Position numbers and translations under genes: made by a program. A model generated the notes under the pieces. The model had not been told where the DNA came from, ran no database searches, and worked only from the letters and a program-made list of their open reading frames with translations. From assembly GCA_944319915.1 (NCBI GenBank), contig CALUEY010000038.1:1-64000 (forward strand): a stretch of DNA of 64,000 nucleotides, read 5' to 3'. Position 1 is the first letter of the stretch. Every line of letters begins with the position of its first letter. Source of the stretch: an uncultured Prevotella sp. GTDB lineage: Bacteria > Bacteroidota > Bacteroidia > Bacteroidales > Bacteroidaceae. Below are positions 39,132-48,379 of this stretch, piece after piece.

Positions 39132-39388
39132 CATTCGCCTCAATTTCTTATTTTGTCTGCAACAAAGTGACAGGATAAGACCATTTTGCGAATAACAGTC
39201 TTGTAATTCATCTTTTATTGCTTTGTGGTTGAACCGAAAATGGCAACCGTTCTATTTATCATAATGCGCGTTATGTATGAATTGTCAGTTTTTTCTCTAT
39301 TCTCCAATTTCATCTCTCTTGCCTCTTGAAATCTTTTTAGACCTAAATGAGACATGAAGATGATTTTTTCGTAATTTGTAACTTATAC

Positions 39389-39420
39389 TTTGCAAATAAT
39401 AAAATTAATTGCTATCTTTG
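39389..39420 (+). promoter_or_regulatory. Promoter of the AAA_14-type ATPase gene, full consensus
   Basis: TTTG at 39389-39392, 20-base spacer, TATCTTTG at 39413-39420. It lies inside a longer open frame that begins at 39390, so the true start must be downstream: ATG 39462. Confidence 0.7.
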
Positions 39421-39461
39421 CAGTTGAGTTGAGTAAAGACAACGAAAATCAAGAGTTTGAC

Positions 39462-40649
39462 ATGGAAGCTTTCTTTAGAACCCATACTTACCTGGTTGAA
39501 CATACTCATGCACCAGTACGTCGATTGCTGATGGATGAGATAGATTGGAACAACCGCATGATAGGCATAAAGGGTACTAGAGGAATTGGCAAAACAACTT
39601 TTCTCCTACAGTATGCCAAAGAAAATTTTGATATTCATGACAGGCGTTGCCTCTATGTCAACATGAACAATTTTTATTTTCAAGGCCGCGGAATATTTGA
39701 TTTCGCTAAGGATTTCTATCAAAGCGGTGGCCGTGTTTTACTTATTGACCAAGTGTTTAAGGAGCCCAATTGGAGCAAGCAGCTACGAGAGTGCTATGAC
39801 AAGTTTCCGCAACTAAAAATTGTTTTCACAGGATCTAGCGTCATGAGGCTTAAAGAGGAGAACCCAGAGCTAAACGGGATTGTCAAGAGTTATAATTTGC
39901 GGGGATTTTCATTTAGGGAATTCCTTAATCTCTTGACTCACAATTCGTTTAGGCCATACACATTAGATGAGATATTGGGTAACCATGAACAAATTGTCAA
40001 GCAGATCCTGCCCAAAGTCTCTCCATACAAATATTTCATGGATTATATCCATCATGGGTTTTATCCTTTTTTCCAAGAACAGCGGAATTACTCGGAAAAC
40101 TTATTGAAGACCATGAATATGGTAACAGAGGTTGACATATTGTTTATAAAACAAATAGAACTGAAATATCTGACAAAAATCAAGAAGTTGTTCTATCTGC
40201 TGGCCGTTAATGGATCCAAAGCCCCAAACATCAGCCAGCTGGCACATGACATTGCAACGAGTAGAGCGACTGTAATGAACTACATAAAATATTTGGCTGA
40301 CGCAAGGTTAATCAACATGATTTATCCTGTAGGGCAATTTTTCCCCAAAAAGCCAACAAAAGTTATGATGCATAACTCCAATCTTATGTTTGCAATTTAT
40401 CCGATAACAGTTGAGTCACAGGACATTATGGAAACCTTTTTCGTCAATTCCATGTGGAAAGACCATCAAGTCAATCAAAGTTTGAGGGATAGTTTTTATA
40501 CAATAGACAAGAGGCTTAAGTTCCAGATTTGTGATTCAAACGAATTTGGACGGACAAAAATCATGCCTGACACCTATTATGCAAAATATAATACAGAAAT
40601 TGGGAAAGGAAATCAAATTCCCCTATGGCTGTTTGGATTCCTATATTAG
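39462..40649 (+). CDS. AAA_14/DUF4143-type ATPase with altered Walker B
   Basis: 395 residues from ATG 39462, chosen because the promoter lies inside the longer frame. Walker A is GTRGIGKTT (38-46). The C-terminal half (about 190-395) follows the DUF4143 layout, ending IPLWLFGFLY as in many Bacteroidetes members. Walker B reads LLIDQVFKEPNW (94-105); from family memory it should be LLIDE-HKYPNW, so the catalytic Glu is Gln (Q97, codon 39750-39752). That change commonly allows ATP binding without hydrolysis. The role of the family is unclear. The gene stands alone in an AT-rich region, 80 bases before nifJ. Confidence 0.75.
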   Translation: MEAFFRTHTYLVEHTHAPVRRLLMDEIDWNNRMIGIKGTRGIGKTTFLLQYAKENFDIHDRRCLYVNMNNFYFQGRGIFDFAKDFYQSGGRVLLIDQVFKEPNWSKQLRECYDKFPQLKIVFTGSSVMRLKEENPELNGIVKSYNLRGFSFREFLNLLTHNSFRPYTLDEILGNHEQIVKQILPKVSPYKYFMDYIHHGFYPFFQEQRNYSENLLKTMNMVTEVDILFIKQIELKYLTKIKKLFYLLAVNGSKAPNISQLAHDIATSRATVMNYIKYLADARLINMIYPVGQFFPKKPTKVMMHNSNLMFAIYPITVESQDIMETFFVNSMWKDHQVNQSLRDSFYTIDKRLKFQICDSNEFGRTKIMPDTYYAKYNTEIGKGNQIPLWLFGFLY

Positions 40650-40729
40650 TAATGAAGGTTAAGCATTAAAATCAACAAAGAAGTAAATAACAACTTTTGT
40701 TTATTCATTAATATTTTATCTATTCAAAA

Positions 40730-43700
40730 ATGGCTAAAGAAAAAAAATTTATCACTTGTGATGGTAACGAGGCCGCTGCTCATGTGAGCTATATGTTCTC
40801 TGAAGTAGCAGCCATCTACCCTATCACTCCGTCATCTCCGATGGCAGAGCATGTTGACGAGTGGGCTGCCCGCGGTCGCAAGAACTTGTGGGGGCAGGAA
40901 GTCACAGTGCAAGAAATGCAGTCGGAGGCTGGTGCAGCGGGAGCCGTACACGGTTCGTTGCAAGCAGGTGCACTCACCACAACTTTTACAGCATCGCAGG
41001 GACTCTTGTTGATGATTCCCAACATGTACAAAATTGCAGGTGAGTTGATACCTTGCGTGTTTGATGTTTCTGCACGTACACTTGCATCCCACTCTCTGTG
41101 CATATTTGGTGACCACCAGGATGTTATGGCCTGCCGCCAGACTGGTTTTGCCATGCTCTGTGAAGGCTCTGTACAGGAAGTAATGGACATGACAGCAGTT
41201 GCCCACCTTGCTTCATTGAAGACTTGTGTGCCGTTTGTGAACTTCTTTGACGGCTTCCGTACTTCACATGAATATCATAAGGTTGAGCTCATGCAGGAGG
41301 AAGACATCCGTCCGCTCGTAGACGAGGCTGATATTAAGCGTTTCCGCGACCGTGCTCTGTCTCCAGAGCGCCCCGTAACACGCGGTACCGCAGAGAATCC
41401 TGAAACATTCTTCACGCATAGGGAGGCTTGCAACGAGTATTATGACAAAGTGCCAGAAGTCGTTGAGATGTATCTTGGCAAAATCAGCGAAATCACCGGC
41501 CGTGAGTATCACCTCTTCTCTTATTATGGAGCCGAGGATGCTGACCGCATCATAATTCTCATGGGTAGTGCCACTGAAGCAGCCCGCGAGGCCATTGATT
41601 ACCTCAATGCCAATGGCCAGAAGGTAGGCATGGTTTCCGTGCATCTCTATCGTCCGTTCTCTGTAAAGCATCTGCTGGCAGCCGTTCCAAAAACAGTGAA
41701 GCGTATCGCAGTACTCGACCGTACAAAGGAGCCGGGTGCAGAGGGCGAGCCTTTGTATCTCGATGTTAAGAGCGCATTCTATGACGTGGAGAATAAGCCG
41801 CTCATAGTTGGCGGACGCTATGGCTTGGGCTCCAGCGACACAACCCCAGCAAAGATTATCTCCGTGTTCAACAACCTTGCATTGCCTGAACCAAAGAATC
41901 ACTTTACAGTGGGTATCGTGGATGATGTGACATTCACATCGCTGCCCCAGGTTGAGGAAATGGCACTCGGCGGCAAAGGAATGTTCGAGGCTAAGTTCTA
42001 CGGCCTTGGCGCCGATGGTACGGTTGGTGCCAACAAGAATTCTGTAAAGATAATCGGAGACAACACCGACAAGCACTGTCAAGCATATTTCTCATACGAC
42101 TCTAAGAAGTCTGGTGGATTTACTTGCTCGCACCTCCGCTTCGGCGACACCCCTATTCGTTCTACATATCTGGTAAACACGCCTAATTTCGTGGCTTGCC
42201 ACGTTCAGGCTTACCTCCACATGTACGACGTAACTCGTGGATTGCAGAAGAATGGGACATTCTTGTTGAACACCATCTTTGACGGCGATGAACTTGTAAA
42301 CTTCATACCAAACAAGGTTAAACGTTACTTCGCCCAGAACAATATCACCGTTTATTATATCAATGCAACCAAAATTGCACAGGAAATTGGATTGGGCAAC
42401 CGCACAAACACCATCCTTCAGAGTGCGTTCTTCCGTATCACGGGTGTCATTCCTGTTGACTTGGCTGTCGAGCAGATGAAGAAGTTCATCGTTAAGTCTT
42501 ATGGCAAAAAAGGTCAAGATGTCGTTGACAAGAACTATGCTGCCGTTGACCGCGGTGGAGAGTATAAGCAGCTGACTATTGATCCTGCCTGGGCTAACCT
42601 GCCTGACGATGTTGTTAAGGAAGACGATGCTCCTGCATTCGTAAAGGAGTTGGTACGTCCTATCAACGCACAGGCTGGTGACCTGCTCAAAGTTTCCGAC
42701 TTTGTTAACCATGGTACGATTGACGGTTCTTGGCAAGTGGGAACTGCGGCATACGAGAAACGTGGAGTGGAAGCTTTCGTGCCAGTATGGAATCCCGAAA
42801 ACTGCATACAGTGCAACAAGTGTTCATATGTATGCCCTCATGCTGCCATACGTCCATTTGTCCTCGATGACAATGAGATTAAGGGATTCAATTCGCCTAC
42901 CATAGAGATGAAGGCTCCAGCCGCAATGAAAGGCATGCACTTCGTCATTGGCGTATCTGTAATGGATTGCCTTGGCTGTGGCAATTGCGAGGATGTATGT
43001 CCTGGCAATCCAAAGACAGGCAAAGCCCTTAAGATGGTGCCGTTTGCAGGCGATGAGAAGGGTGCAGCCAAGTGGGATTACCTTGTAAAGGAAGTGAAGA
43101 GCAAGCAAAACCTTGTTGACATCAAGAGCAATGTGAAGAACTCACAGTTTGCACAACCTTTGTTTGAGTTCTCTGGCGCTTGCGCTGGATGCGGTGAGAC
43201 ACCTTATGTTAAGCTTATCTCACAGCTCTTCGGTGACCGCGAGATGATTGCCAATGCAACAGGATGCTCTTCAATCTATTCTGCATCAATACCGTCAACA
43301 CCTTATTGCACAAATGAAGAAGGTCATGGTCCTGCATTCAACAACTCACTGTTTGAGGACTTCTGCGAATTTGGAATGGGTATGGCTCTTGGAAACAAGA
43401 AAATGCGCCAGCGTATTGAGATGCTTCTTGGTGAGGCAATGGCCAAGGAAGACACCCCAGCCGACTTCAAGTCAGCTGCAGAAGAGTGGATTGCAGGAAA
43501 AGACAATGCCGATGCATCTAAGGCTGCAGCAGCCAAGCTCAAGCCGCTTATTGCTGCTGGAGCAGAGGCTGGGTGCGAGATTTGCAAGGAACTGAAGACG
43601 CTTGATCATTATCTTGTTAAGCGCAGCCAGTGGATCATCGGTGGAGATGGCGCTTCTTACGATATTGGTTATGGAGGCCTTGACCACGTTATTGCCAGCG

Positions 43701-44308
43701 GTGAGGACGTAAATATCCTCGTTCTTGACACCGAAGTTTATTCAAACACTGGCGGTCAGGCATCAAAGGCCACTCCGCTTGGCGCCATCGCACAGTTCGC
43801 CGCTCAAGGTAAGCGCATCCGCAAGAAGGATCTTGGCATGATTGCCACCACCTATGGATACGTTTACGTGGCACAGATTGCAATGGGTGCCGATCAGGCC
43901 CAGTGCCTCAAGGCTATTCGCGAGGCTGAGGCTTACCATGGTCCATCACTTATCATTGCCTATGCACCTTGTATCAACCACGGTTTGAAAGCCAAGGGGG
44001 GCATGGGTAAGAGCCAGGCAGAAGAGGCCAAGGCCGTTGAATGCGGTTACTGGCATCTGTGGCGTTACAATCCCGAGTTGGCAGAGCAAGGCAAGAATCC
44101 ATTCTCGCTCGATTCCAAGAAGCCCGATTGGAGCAAGTTCCACGACTTCCTCATGGGTGAAGTTCGTTATCTCTCCGTCAAGAAGGCATATCCTGATGAG
44201 GCAGAAGAGCTCTTCGCAGAAGCCGAGCGTATGGCTCAGCTTCGCTACAAGAGCTACGTTCGCCAAACCCTCATGGATTGGAGCAACGAGAACGAACCTG
44301 AGGCATAA
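40730..44308 (+). CDS. nifJ: Pyruvate:ferredoxin (flavodoxin) oxidoreductase
   Basis: A single-chain 1,192-residue enzyme that turns pyruvate and CoA into acetyl-CoA, CO2 and reduced ferredoxin in anaerobes. Domains in order: pyruvate domain I with YPITPSSPMAEH, domain II, gamma domain with GLGADGTVGANKNSVKIIG (about 425), two 4Fe-4S clusters CIQCNKCSYVCP (from 691) and CLGCGNCEDVCP (from 747), CAGCGETPY (about 821) for the third cluster, and the TPP site GDGASYDIGYGG near 970 with YSNTGGQ. All catalytic parts are present. Codon use is highly biased, as in strongly expressed genes. A terminator follows. Confidence 0.97.
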   Translation: MAKEKKFITCDGNEAAAHVSYMFSEVAAIYPITPSSPMAEHVDEWAARGRKNLWGQEVTVQEMQSEAGAAGAVHGSLQAGALTTTFTASQGLLLMIPNMYKIAGELIPCVFDVSARTLASHSLCIFGDHQDVMACRQTGFAMLCEGSVQEVMDMTAVAHLASLKTCVPFVNFFDGFRTSHEYHKVELMQEEDIRPLVDEADIKRFRDRALSPERPVTRGTAENPETFFTHREACNEYYDKVPEVVEMYLGKISEITGREYHLFSYYGAEDADRIIILMGSATEAAREAIDYLNANGQKVGMVSVHLYRPFSVKHLLAAVPKTVKRIAVLDRTKEPGAEGEPLYLDVKSAFYDVENKPLIVGGRYGLGSSDTTPAKIISVFNNLALPEPKNHFTVGIVDDVTFTSLPQVEEMALGGKGMFEAKFYGLGADGTVGANKNSVKIIGDNTDKHCQAYFSYDSKKSGGFTCSHLRFGDTPIRSTYLVNTPNFVACHVQAYLHMYDVTRGLQKNGTFLLNTIFDGDELVNFIPNKVKRYFAQNNITVYYINATKIAQEIGLGNRTNTILQSAFFRITGVIPVDLAVEQMKKFIVKSYGKKGQDVVDKNYAAVDRGGEYKQLTIDPAWANLPDDVVKEDDAPAFVKELVRPINAQAGDLLKVSDFVNHGTIDGSWQVGTAAYEKRGVEAFVPVWNPENCIQCNKCSYVCPHAAIRPFVLDDNEIKGFNSPTIEMKAPAAMKGMHFVIGVSVMDCLGCGNCEDVCPGNPKTGKALKMVPFAGDEKGAAKWDYLVKEVKSKQNLVDIKSNVKNSQFAQPLFEFSGACAGCGETPYVKLISQLFGDREMIANATGCSSIYSASIPSTPYCTNEEGHGPAFNNSLFEDFCEFGMGMALGNKKMRQRIEMLLGEAMAKEDTPADFKSAAEEWIAGKDNADASKAAAAKLKPLIAAGAEAGCEICKELKTLDHYLVKRSQWIIGGDGASYDIGYGGLDHVIASGEDVNILVLDTEVYSNTGGQASKATPLGAIAQFAAQGKRIRKKDLGMIATTYGYVYVAQIAMGADQAQCLKAIREAEAYHGPSLIIAYAPCINHGLKAKGGMGKSQAEEAKAVECGYWHLWRYNPELAEQGKNPFSLDSKKPDWSKFHDFLMGEVRYLSVKKAYPDEAEELFAEAERMAQLRYKSYVRQTLMDWSNENEPEA

Positions 44309-44354
44309 GCCTACACATACCTGCAATTTGGCTGATTAGCCAATATAATAATTG

Positions 44355-44386
44355 AATCCCGGCAAGCCACCATGCTTGTCGGGATT
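44355..44386 (+). terminator. nifJ terminator
   Basis: AATCCCGGCAAGC (44355-44367) pairs with GCTTGTCGGGATT (44374-44386) around a 6-base loop with one G-T pair. CTGTTCTTT follows. Confidence 0.7.
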
Positions 44387-44625
44387 CTGTTCTTTGAACG
44401 AGATTCTTCACCCAAAACATTTATCTACTACCGCCACTTTTCAGACTTCATGCAGCTATAAAGTGCAAAAATCAGGTGTTTACTTGCTCAATAAAACAGT
44501 TTTATGTAATTCTGCGGTCATAAAATTAAAGAATAATTGCCTATGTAACATTACGGACAATAGACATATAGATAAAGAAGCGTTAGCTTTATTCTTGTTT
44601 CAGAAAATCGGCAAAATTGGATGAA

Positions 44626-44688
44626 GCACACAAGAGTAAAAGTTGATGCTTACGCCTATGGCGTGGGCTTTTACTCGTATATGTGTGC
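44626..44688. other. Long stacked inverted repeat (structured RNA or cruciform candidate)
   Basis: Three nested pairings: GCACACA (44626-44632) with TGTGTGC (44682-44688), GAGTAAAAG (44634-44642) with CTTTTACTC (44668-44676), and ACGCC (44652-44656) with GGCGT (44660-44664) around a 3-base loop. It sits in the 512-base gap 44309-44820 between nifJ and a lipoprotein gene, 133 bases before the latter. No T-run follows, so it is not a simple terminator. The rest of the gap has the nifJ terminator and a short AT-rich frame I do not believe in. Confidence 0.55.
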
Positions 44689-44820
44689 ATGGTGTTTGCC
44701 GATACCTCTGAAACATAGACGAAGTTATTAGTCCACGTTTTTTTATTGTCTAATTTTCAGATTTGGACTATCACGAATAGAATCCTTTCAAACAATATCA
44801 ATCAAAAGAAATAGAAGAAA

Positions 44821-45249
44821 ATGAAAACAATGAGATTTATCGGAATGGCTTTATTGGCCGTAGTTTTGTGCGTGAATTTCGCCGCTTGCTCTGACGATGA
44901 TGACGATCCAGGACAAAGAAACAATCCTCTGATTGGCACTTGGATTTCAGAGCCATCTACTGTTGACATCCAACACAGTTATTACAGAATTCTGTTCAAT
45001 AGTAATGGAACTGCAGTAGGCAGTTTTATGGGTTCAGACGGAGTAGATTATGGTGATGTTTCCTTTAACTACACCTATGATGAATCAACCCAAATGCTGT
45101 ACATGACAGAAACATCAACCGGTGGTTCGGCTATCTATGCGATTAATTCGGTTGATGCTAATGAGCTAAGCGTCACTATCAGGAGCAGCGAGGGTACATT
45201 TACCGATGATGCGTTTATTTACGTGACACATTGGTATCGTAACAAGTAA
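44821..45249 (+). CDS. Small lipoprotein, lipocalin-like
   Basis: 142 residues. Lipoprotein signal MKTMRFIGMALLAVVLCVNFAAC with the lipid cysteine followed by SDDDDD, the acidic export signal that sends Bacteroidetes lipoproteins to the cell surface. The mature part starts NPLIGTWISEPS, the usual entry of lipocalin-like domains, and continues as beta strands to FIYVTHWYRNK. Ligand unknown. Single gene, strong terminator downstream. Confidence 0.7.
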   Translation: MKTMRFIGMALLAVVLCVNFAACSDDDDDPGQRNNPLIGTWISEPSTVDIQHSYYRILFNSNGTAVGSFMGSDGVDYGDVSFNYTYDESTQMLYMTETSTGGSAIYAINSVDANELSVTIRSSEGTFTDDAFIYVTHWYRNK

Positions 45250-45271
45250 AACTGTTCTGATACAAAAAGCG

Positions 45272-45306
45272 GGTGGTACATGGGAATGAATGTGTACCAC
45301 CTTTTT
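45272..45306 (+). terminator. Terminator of the small lipoprotein gene
   Basis: GGTGGTACA (45272-45280) and TGTACCACC (45293-45301) form a perfect 9-bp stem with a 12-base loop, followed by TTTTT. Confidence 0.9.
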
Positions 45307-45448
45307 CAAATATGTCAACCGAAAATCAGAATAAAAAAGAAATACTTGCCATTGTTTCATGGCAAAAAATCTTTTATCGTATTAATGTGTGTGGGGGGAG
45401 GGGGGAGCAATCTGGTTTTCTGACTGACTTCAAAATAACTCCTAATGG

Positions 45449-45536
45449 CGGAAGGTGAGGGATTCAAACCCCCGATACCCAAAGAGGGTATACCGGATTT
45501 CGAGTCCAGCGCATTCGATCACTCTGCCAACCTTCC
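45449..45536 (-). tRNA. tRNA-Ser(CGA)
   Basis: The minus strand gives acceptor arm GGAAGGT...ACCTTCC, a D arm AGAGTGATCGAATGC, anticodon loop CTCGAAA (anticodon CGA), a long variable arm (TATACCC/GGGTATC) as in class II tRNAs, and a T arm GGGGGTTTGAATCCC. Discriminator is G and the 3' CCA is encoded (45446-45448). It has its own consensus promoter. Confidence 0.95.
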
Positions 45537-45552
45537 TTTTCAATTGCGAGTG

Positions 45553-45583
45553 CAAAGGTACTACTTATTCTTGAAATAACAAA
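45553..45583 (-). promoter_or_regulatory. tRNA-Ser promoter, full consensus
   Basis: Reverse-strand TTTG (45580-45583), 19-base spacer, TACCTTTG (45553-45560), 16 bases before the tRNA 5' end. The -33 box abuts the stop codon of the upstream yigZ-like gene. Confidence 0.75.
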
Positions 45584-45584
45584 A

Positions 45585-46178
45585 TTATTCGAAGGATAAT
45601 TTTCTCAATTTTTCTCTTAGTTGATTTGCCAAGGATTTCCGAATGGCAAAACGCATCTCGCACGTATTGTCGTAATTCTGAGACAATATCTTAGGCGACA
45701 TTTCCTTGACTATGCGCATGACGGAGTTCATCATGATGTATGGGAAAGAGAATACGACCTCTTCTTCCACCTGCCTTTTCTCGATATCCGCAGTGCTAAT
45801 AGCTTCGGCTGCCGCTGTGCGATATGCATTAATCAAACCACTCGTCCCAAGGTTAACCCCGCCATAATATCTCACCACCACAATTAAGATGTCTGTGAGG
45901 GCGTTACTGTTTATCTGCCCCAATATAGGTTTGCCAGCGGTTCCACTTGGTTCGCCGTCATCGTTTGCTCGATAAGTTTCACCTGAAGTTCCAAGCATAT
46001 AAGCATAACATACATGGCGAGCATCAAAATATTTCTTCCTGTAATAGGCCAAAAGCTCCTTTATGTGCTCCACTGTGGTCACGTGGTGGGAAAAGGCGAG
46101 GAATTTACTCCGTTTCTCGGTGTAATATCCCTCGCCTATCCTATTGTCTGATATTGTCAGATATTCGTCAGTCATCAT
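45585..46178 (-). CDS. YigZ/IMPACT-family protein
   Basis: 197 residues. The IMPACT domain signature is clear: SKFLAFSHHV, FDARHVCYAYMLG, and ANDDGEPSGTAGKPIL followed by NIVVVRYYGG-like VVVRYYGGVNLGTSGL (about 100-115). The C-terminal part matches the DUF1949 ferredoxin-like domain. Bacterial members are linked to ribosome function but the activity is not established. The start overlaps the DUF1015 stop by 4 bases, placing it last in the serC-serA-DUF1015 unit. Confidence 0.88.
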   Translation of the reverse strand: MMTDEYLTISDNRIGEGYYTEKRSKFLAFSHHVTTVEHIKELLAYYRKKYFDARHVCYAYMLGTSGETYRANDDGEPSGTAGKPILGQINSNALTDILIVVVRYYGGVNLGTSGLINAYRTAAAEAISTADIEKRQVEEEVVFSFPYIMMNSVMRIVKEMSPKILSQNYDNTCEMRFAIRKSLANQLREKLRKLSFE

Positions 46179-47422
46179 GCCAACTTGTGGACAACCAAAC
46201 CAGAACGCAATTTAGGCTCAAACCATGTAGCTTTTGGAGGCATTATCTTCCCGCTGTCAGCTATGTCCATGATTTGCTTCATTGACACGGGATACAAGGC
46301 CAGCGCTATTTTCATTTCACCGCTGTCCACGCGCCTTTTCAGCTCCTCCAATCCTCTGAGCCCCCCAACAAAGTCGATACGCTTGTCGCTCCTCAAGTCC
46401 TTTATGCCCAAAAGCTCGTCAAGTATCAGCCTGCTGGATATATCGACATCAAGTACGCCTATTGGATCCAAGTCGTCATAATATCCATCCTTGACATTCA
46501 AGGCATACCAATTCCCGTCGATATAGAGCGAAAACTCATGCAACTTAGCAGGCTTGTAGCATTCAGTGCCTTTGCATTCCACAGTAAACTTATTCCTAAG
46601 CGCTTCAAGGAATTGTTCAGACGTCATGCCATTCAAATCCTTTACAACTCTGTTGTAATCAAGGATAGTAAGCTGGGAAGCCGGGAAGCATACGGCCATA
46701 AAATAGTTATACTCCTCATTGCCAATATGGTTGGGGTTCTGCTTGGCTTTTTCCGCACCGACAAGAGCTGCTGCGGCAGACCGATGGTGGCCATCGGCAA
46801 TGTAGAGATTTGGAATCTTTGCAAATGCCTCGGTAATAGCGTCGATGTCACTATTGTCACTTATCACCCAGAACTGATGCCTAAAACCATCTATCGGTGC
46901 GATGAAATCGTATTCAGGCTCAGTGGCTGCATAACGCATTATTATGACATCAAGACACTGGTTGTCTGGATATGCAAAGAACACCGGCTCCATGTTGGCA
47001 TTGGTTGCGCGCACATGCTTCATGCGGTCTTCTTCCTTATCGCGCCTTGTAAGTTCATGCTTTTTTATAGTTCCATCGAGATAATCATTCACATACGCTC
47101 CAACAACCAAGCCGTACTGAGTCTTTCCGTTCATTGTCTGCGCATATAAATAATAATGCTCTTCTGAATCCTGCACGAGCCACCCCTTTTCCTGGAACTT
47201 GGCAAAATTCTCAGCAGCTTTTTCATACACACGGGGGTCATATTCACTTGTTCCCGGCTCAAAGTCTATCTCGGGCTTGATGATGTGGTAAAGACTCATC
47301 TCGTTTCCCGCAGCCTCTGCCCTCGCCTCTTCCGAGTCGAGCACATCATAAGGACGCGACTCTATCTTTTCCACCAACTCTCTTGGTGGTCGTAACCCCT
47401 TGAAAGGTTTAACCTTAGCCAT
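46175..47422 (-). CDS. DUF1015 protein
   Basis: 415 residues covering the whole family. Recognisable are VKPFKGLRPP at the start, ESRPYDVLDSEEARAEA, the central NLYIADGHHRSAAAAL (about 205-220) and LYPVSMKQIMDIADSGKIMPPKATWFEPKLRSGL at the end. The DGHHR motif suggests a metal or nucleic-acid site but no activity is established. It is regularly found next to serA and serC, as here, so a link with serine synthesis is plausible. 6 bases separate it from serA. Confidence 0.88.
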   Translation of the reverse strand: MAKVKPFKGLRPPRELVEKIESRPYDVLDSEEARAEAAGNEMSLYHIIKPEIDFEPGTSEYDPRVYEKAAENFAKFQEKGWLVQDSEEHYYLYAQTMNGKTQYGLVVGAYVNDYLDGTIKKHELTRRDKEEDRMKHVRATNANMEPVFFAYPDNQCLDVIIMRYAATEPEYDFIAPIDGFRHQFWVISDNSDIDAITEAFAKIPNLYIADGHHRSAAAALVGAEKAKQNPNHIGNEEYNYFMAVCFPASQLTILDYNRVVKDLNGMTSEQFLEALRNKFTVECKGTECYKPAKLHEFSLYIDGNWYALNVKDGYYDDLDPIGVLDVDISSRLILDELLGIKDLRSDKRIDFVGGLRGLEELKRRVDSGEMKIALALYPVSMKQIMDIADSGKIMPPKATWFEPKLRSGLVVHKLA

Positions 47423-47428
47423 AGTGCA

Positions 47429-48346
47429 TTACTTGTTTACTTGAAACTTAGTGTCGCCCGTGGCAAAGAAGGCATTTATCTGCCTTGCGGCCGCAATGCC
47501 AGCATTTGTGTTTGCTTCTGCTGTCTGCGCCCCCATTTTCTTAGGAGTGCTGAAATAGCGACCCTCAAACTTCGCGAACTCTGCATCTGCATCAGGCTTG
47601 ATGTCCGTGACATATTTCAAGTCGGCACGCTCAGCCATAAGCTTAAGAATGTCTTGTTCATTGATAACTTCTTTGCGTGCTGTGTTCACAAGGATGCCCC
47701 CCTTGCCCATCTTGCTAACCAAGCCATAGTTGATGCTTTCCTTTGTTTCTGCCGTTGCCGGTATATGGAGTGAAACGATATCGCACATTTCGAAAAGTCC
47801 CCCTTGGCAGTCAACTGCTTTTACGCCAGCCTTTTCTATCTCGGCAGCAGGGCAATACGCATCATAAGCATAAACATCCATTTCAAAACCCTTGGCTATG
47901 CGCGCCACATTGCGCCCAACATTCCCGAAAGCGAGAATGCCAAGTTTCTTTCCGCGCAATTCGGTGCCTGATTTTCCGTTGTAAAAATTACGGACTGCAT
48001 ATACCAGCAAGCCGAACACTAACTCTGCCACGGCGTTTGAATTTTGCCCGGGCGTATTTTCCACAACAACACCCTTCTGCTTTGCATATTGTATGTCTAT
48101 TGAGTCATACCCTGCCCCAGCACGAACAACAATTTTAAGCTGTTTTGCAGCATCGAGAACATCGGCTGTTATCTTGTCTGAACGCACAATAACAGCATCG
48201 GCATCTTTGATGGCGTCAACTAACTGGGATTTATCCGTATACTTTTCAAGCATGGCAAGCTGGTGGCCAGCATTCTCTATTTCTTCCCTTATTCCCTTTA
48301 CAGCCTCGGCTGCAAAGGGTTTTTCTGTAGCAACCAATACCTTCAT
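47429..48346 (-). CDS. serA: D-3-phosphoglycerate dehydrogenase, short form
   Basis: 305 residues. D-2-hydroxyacid dehydrogenase fold with NAD loop LGILAFGNVGRNVA (about 135-148), the catalytic arginine region VNTARKEVINE (about 220-230) and a C-terminal GAQTAEAN that replaces the usual GGxTxEA. No ACT or ASB regulatory domain, so the allosteric serine brake of longer forms is missing. It oxidises 3-phosphoglycerate in the first step of serine synthesis. Its upstream neighbour serC does the second step, 108 bases away with a hairpin in between. Confidence 0.92.
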   Translation of the reverse strand: MKVLVATEKPFAAEAVKGIREEIENAGHQLAMLEKYTDKSQLVDAIKDADAVIVRSDKITADVLDAAKQLKIVVRAGAGYDSIDIQYAKQKGVVVENTPGQNSNAVAELVFGLLVYAVRNFYNGKSGTELRGKKLGILAFGNVGRNVARIAKGFEMDVYAYDAYCPAAEIEKAGVKAVDCQGGLFEMCDIVSLHIPATAETKESINYGLVSKMGKGGILVNTARKEVINEQDILKLMAERADLKYVTDIKPDADAEFAKFEGRYFSTPKKMGAQTAEANTNAGIAAARQINAFFATGDTKFQVNK

Positions 48347-48379
48347 AGAATCAACGTTTTATTATTTAACATTGGTGAA

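Noticed and set aside
44352-44624. A 90-residue plus-strand frame after nifJ
   Set aside because: It starts inside the nifJ terminator hairpin, has no recognisable domain, and its codon use looks like random AT-rich sequence.
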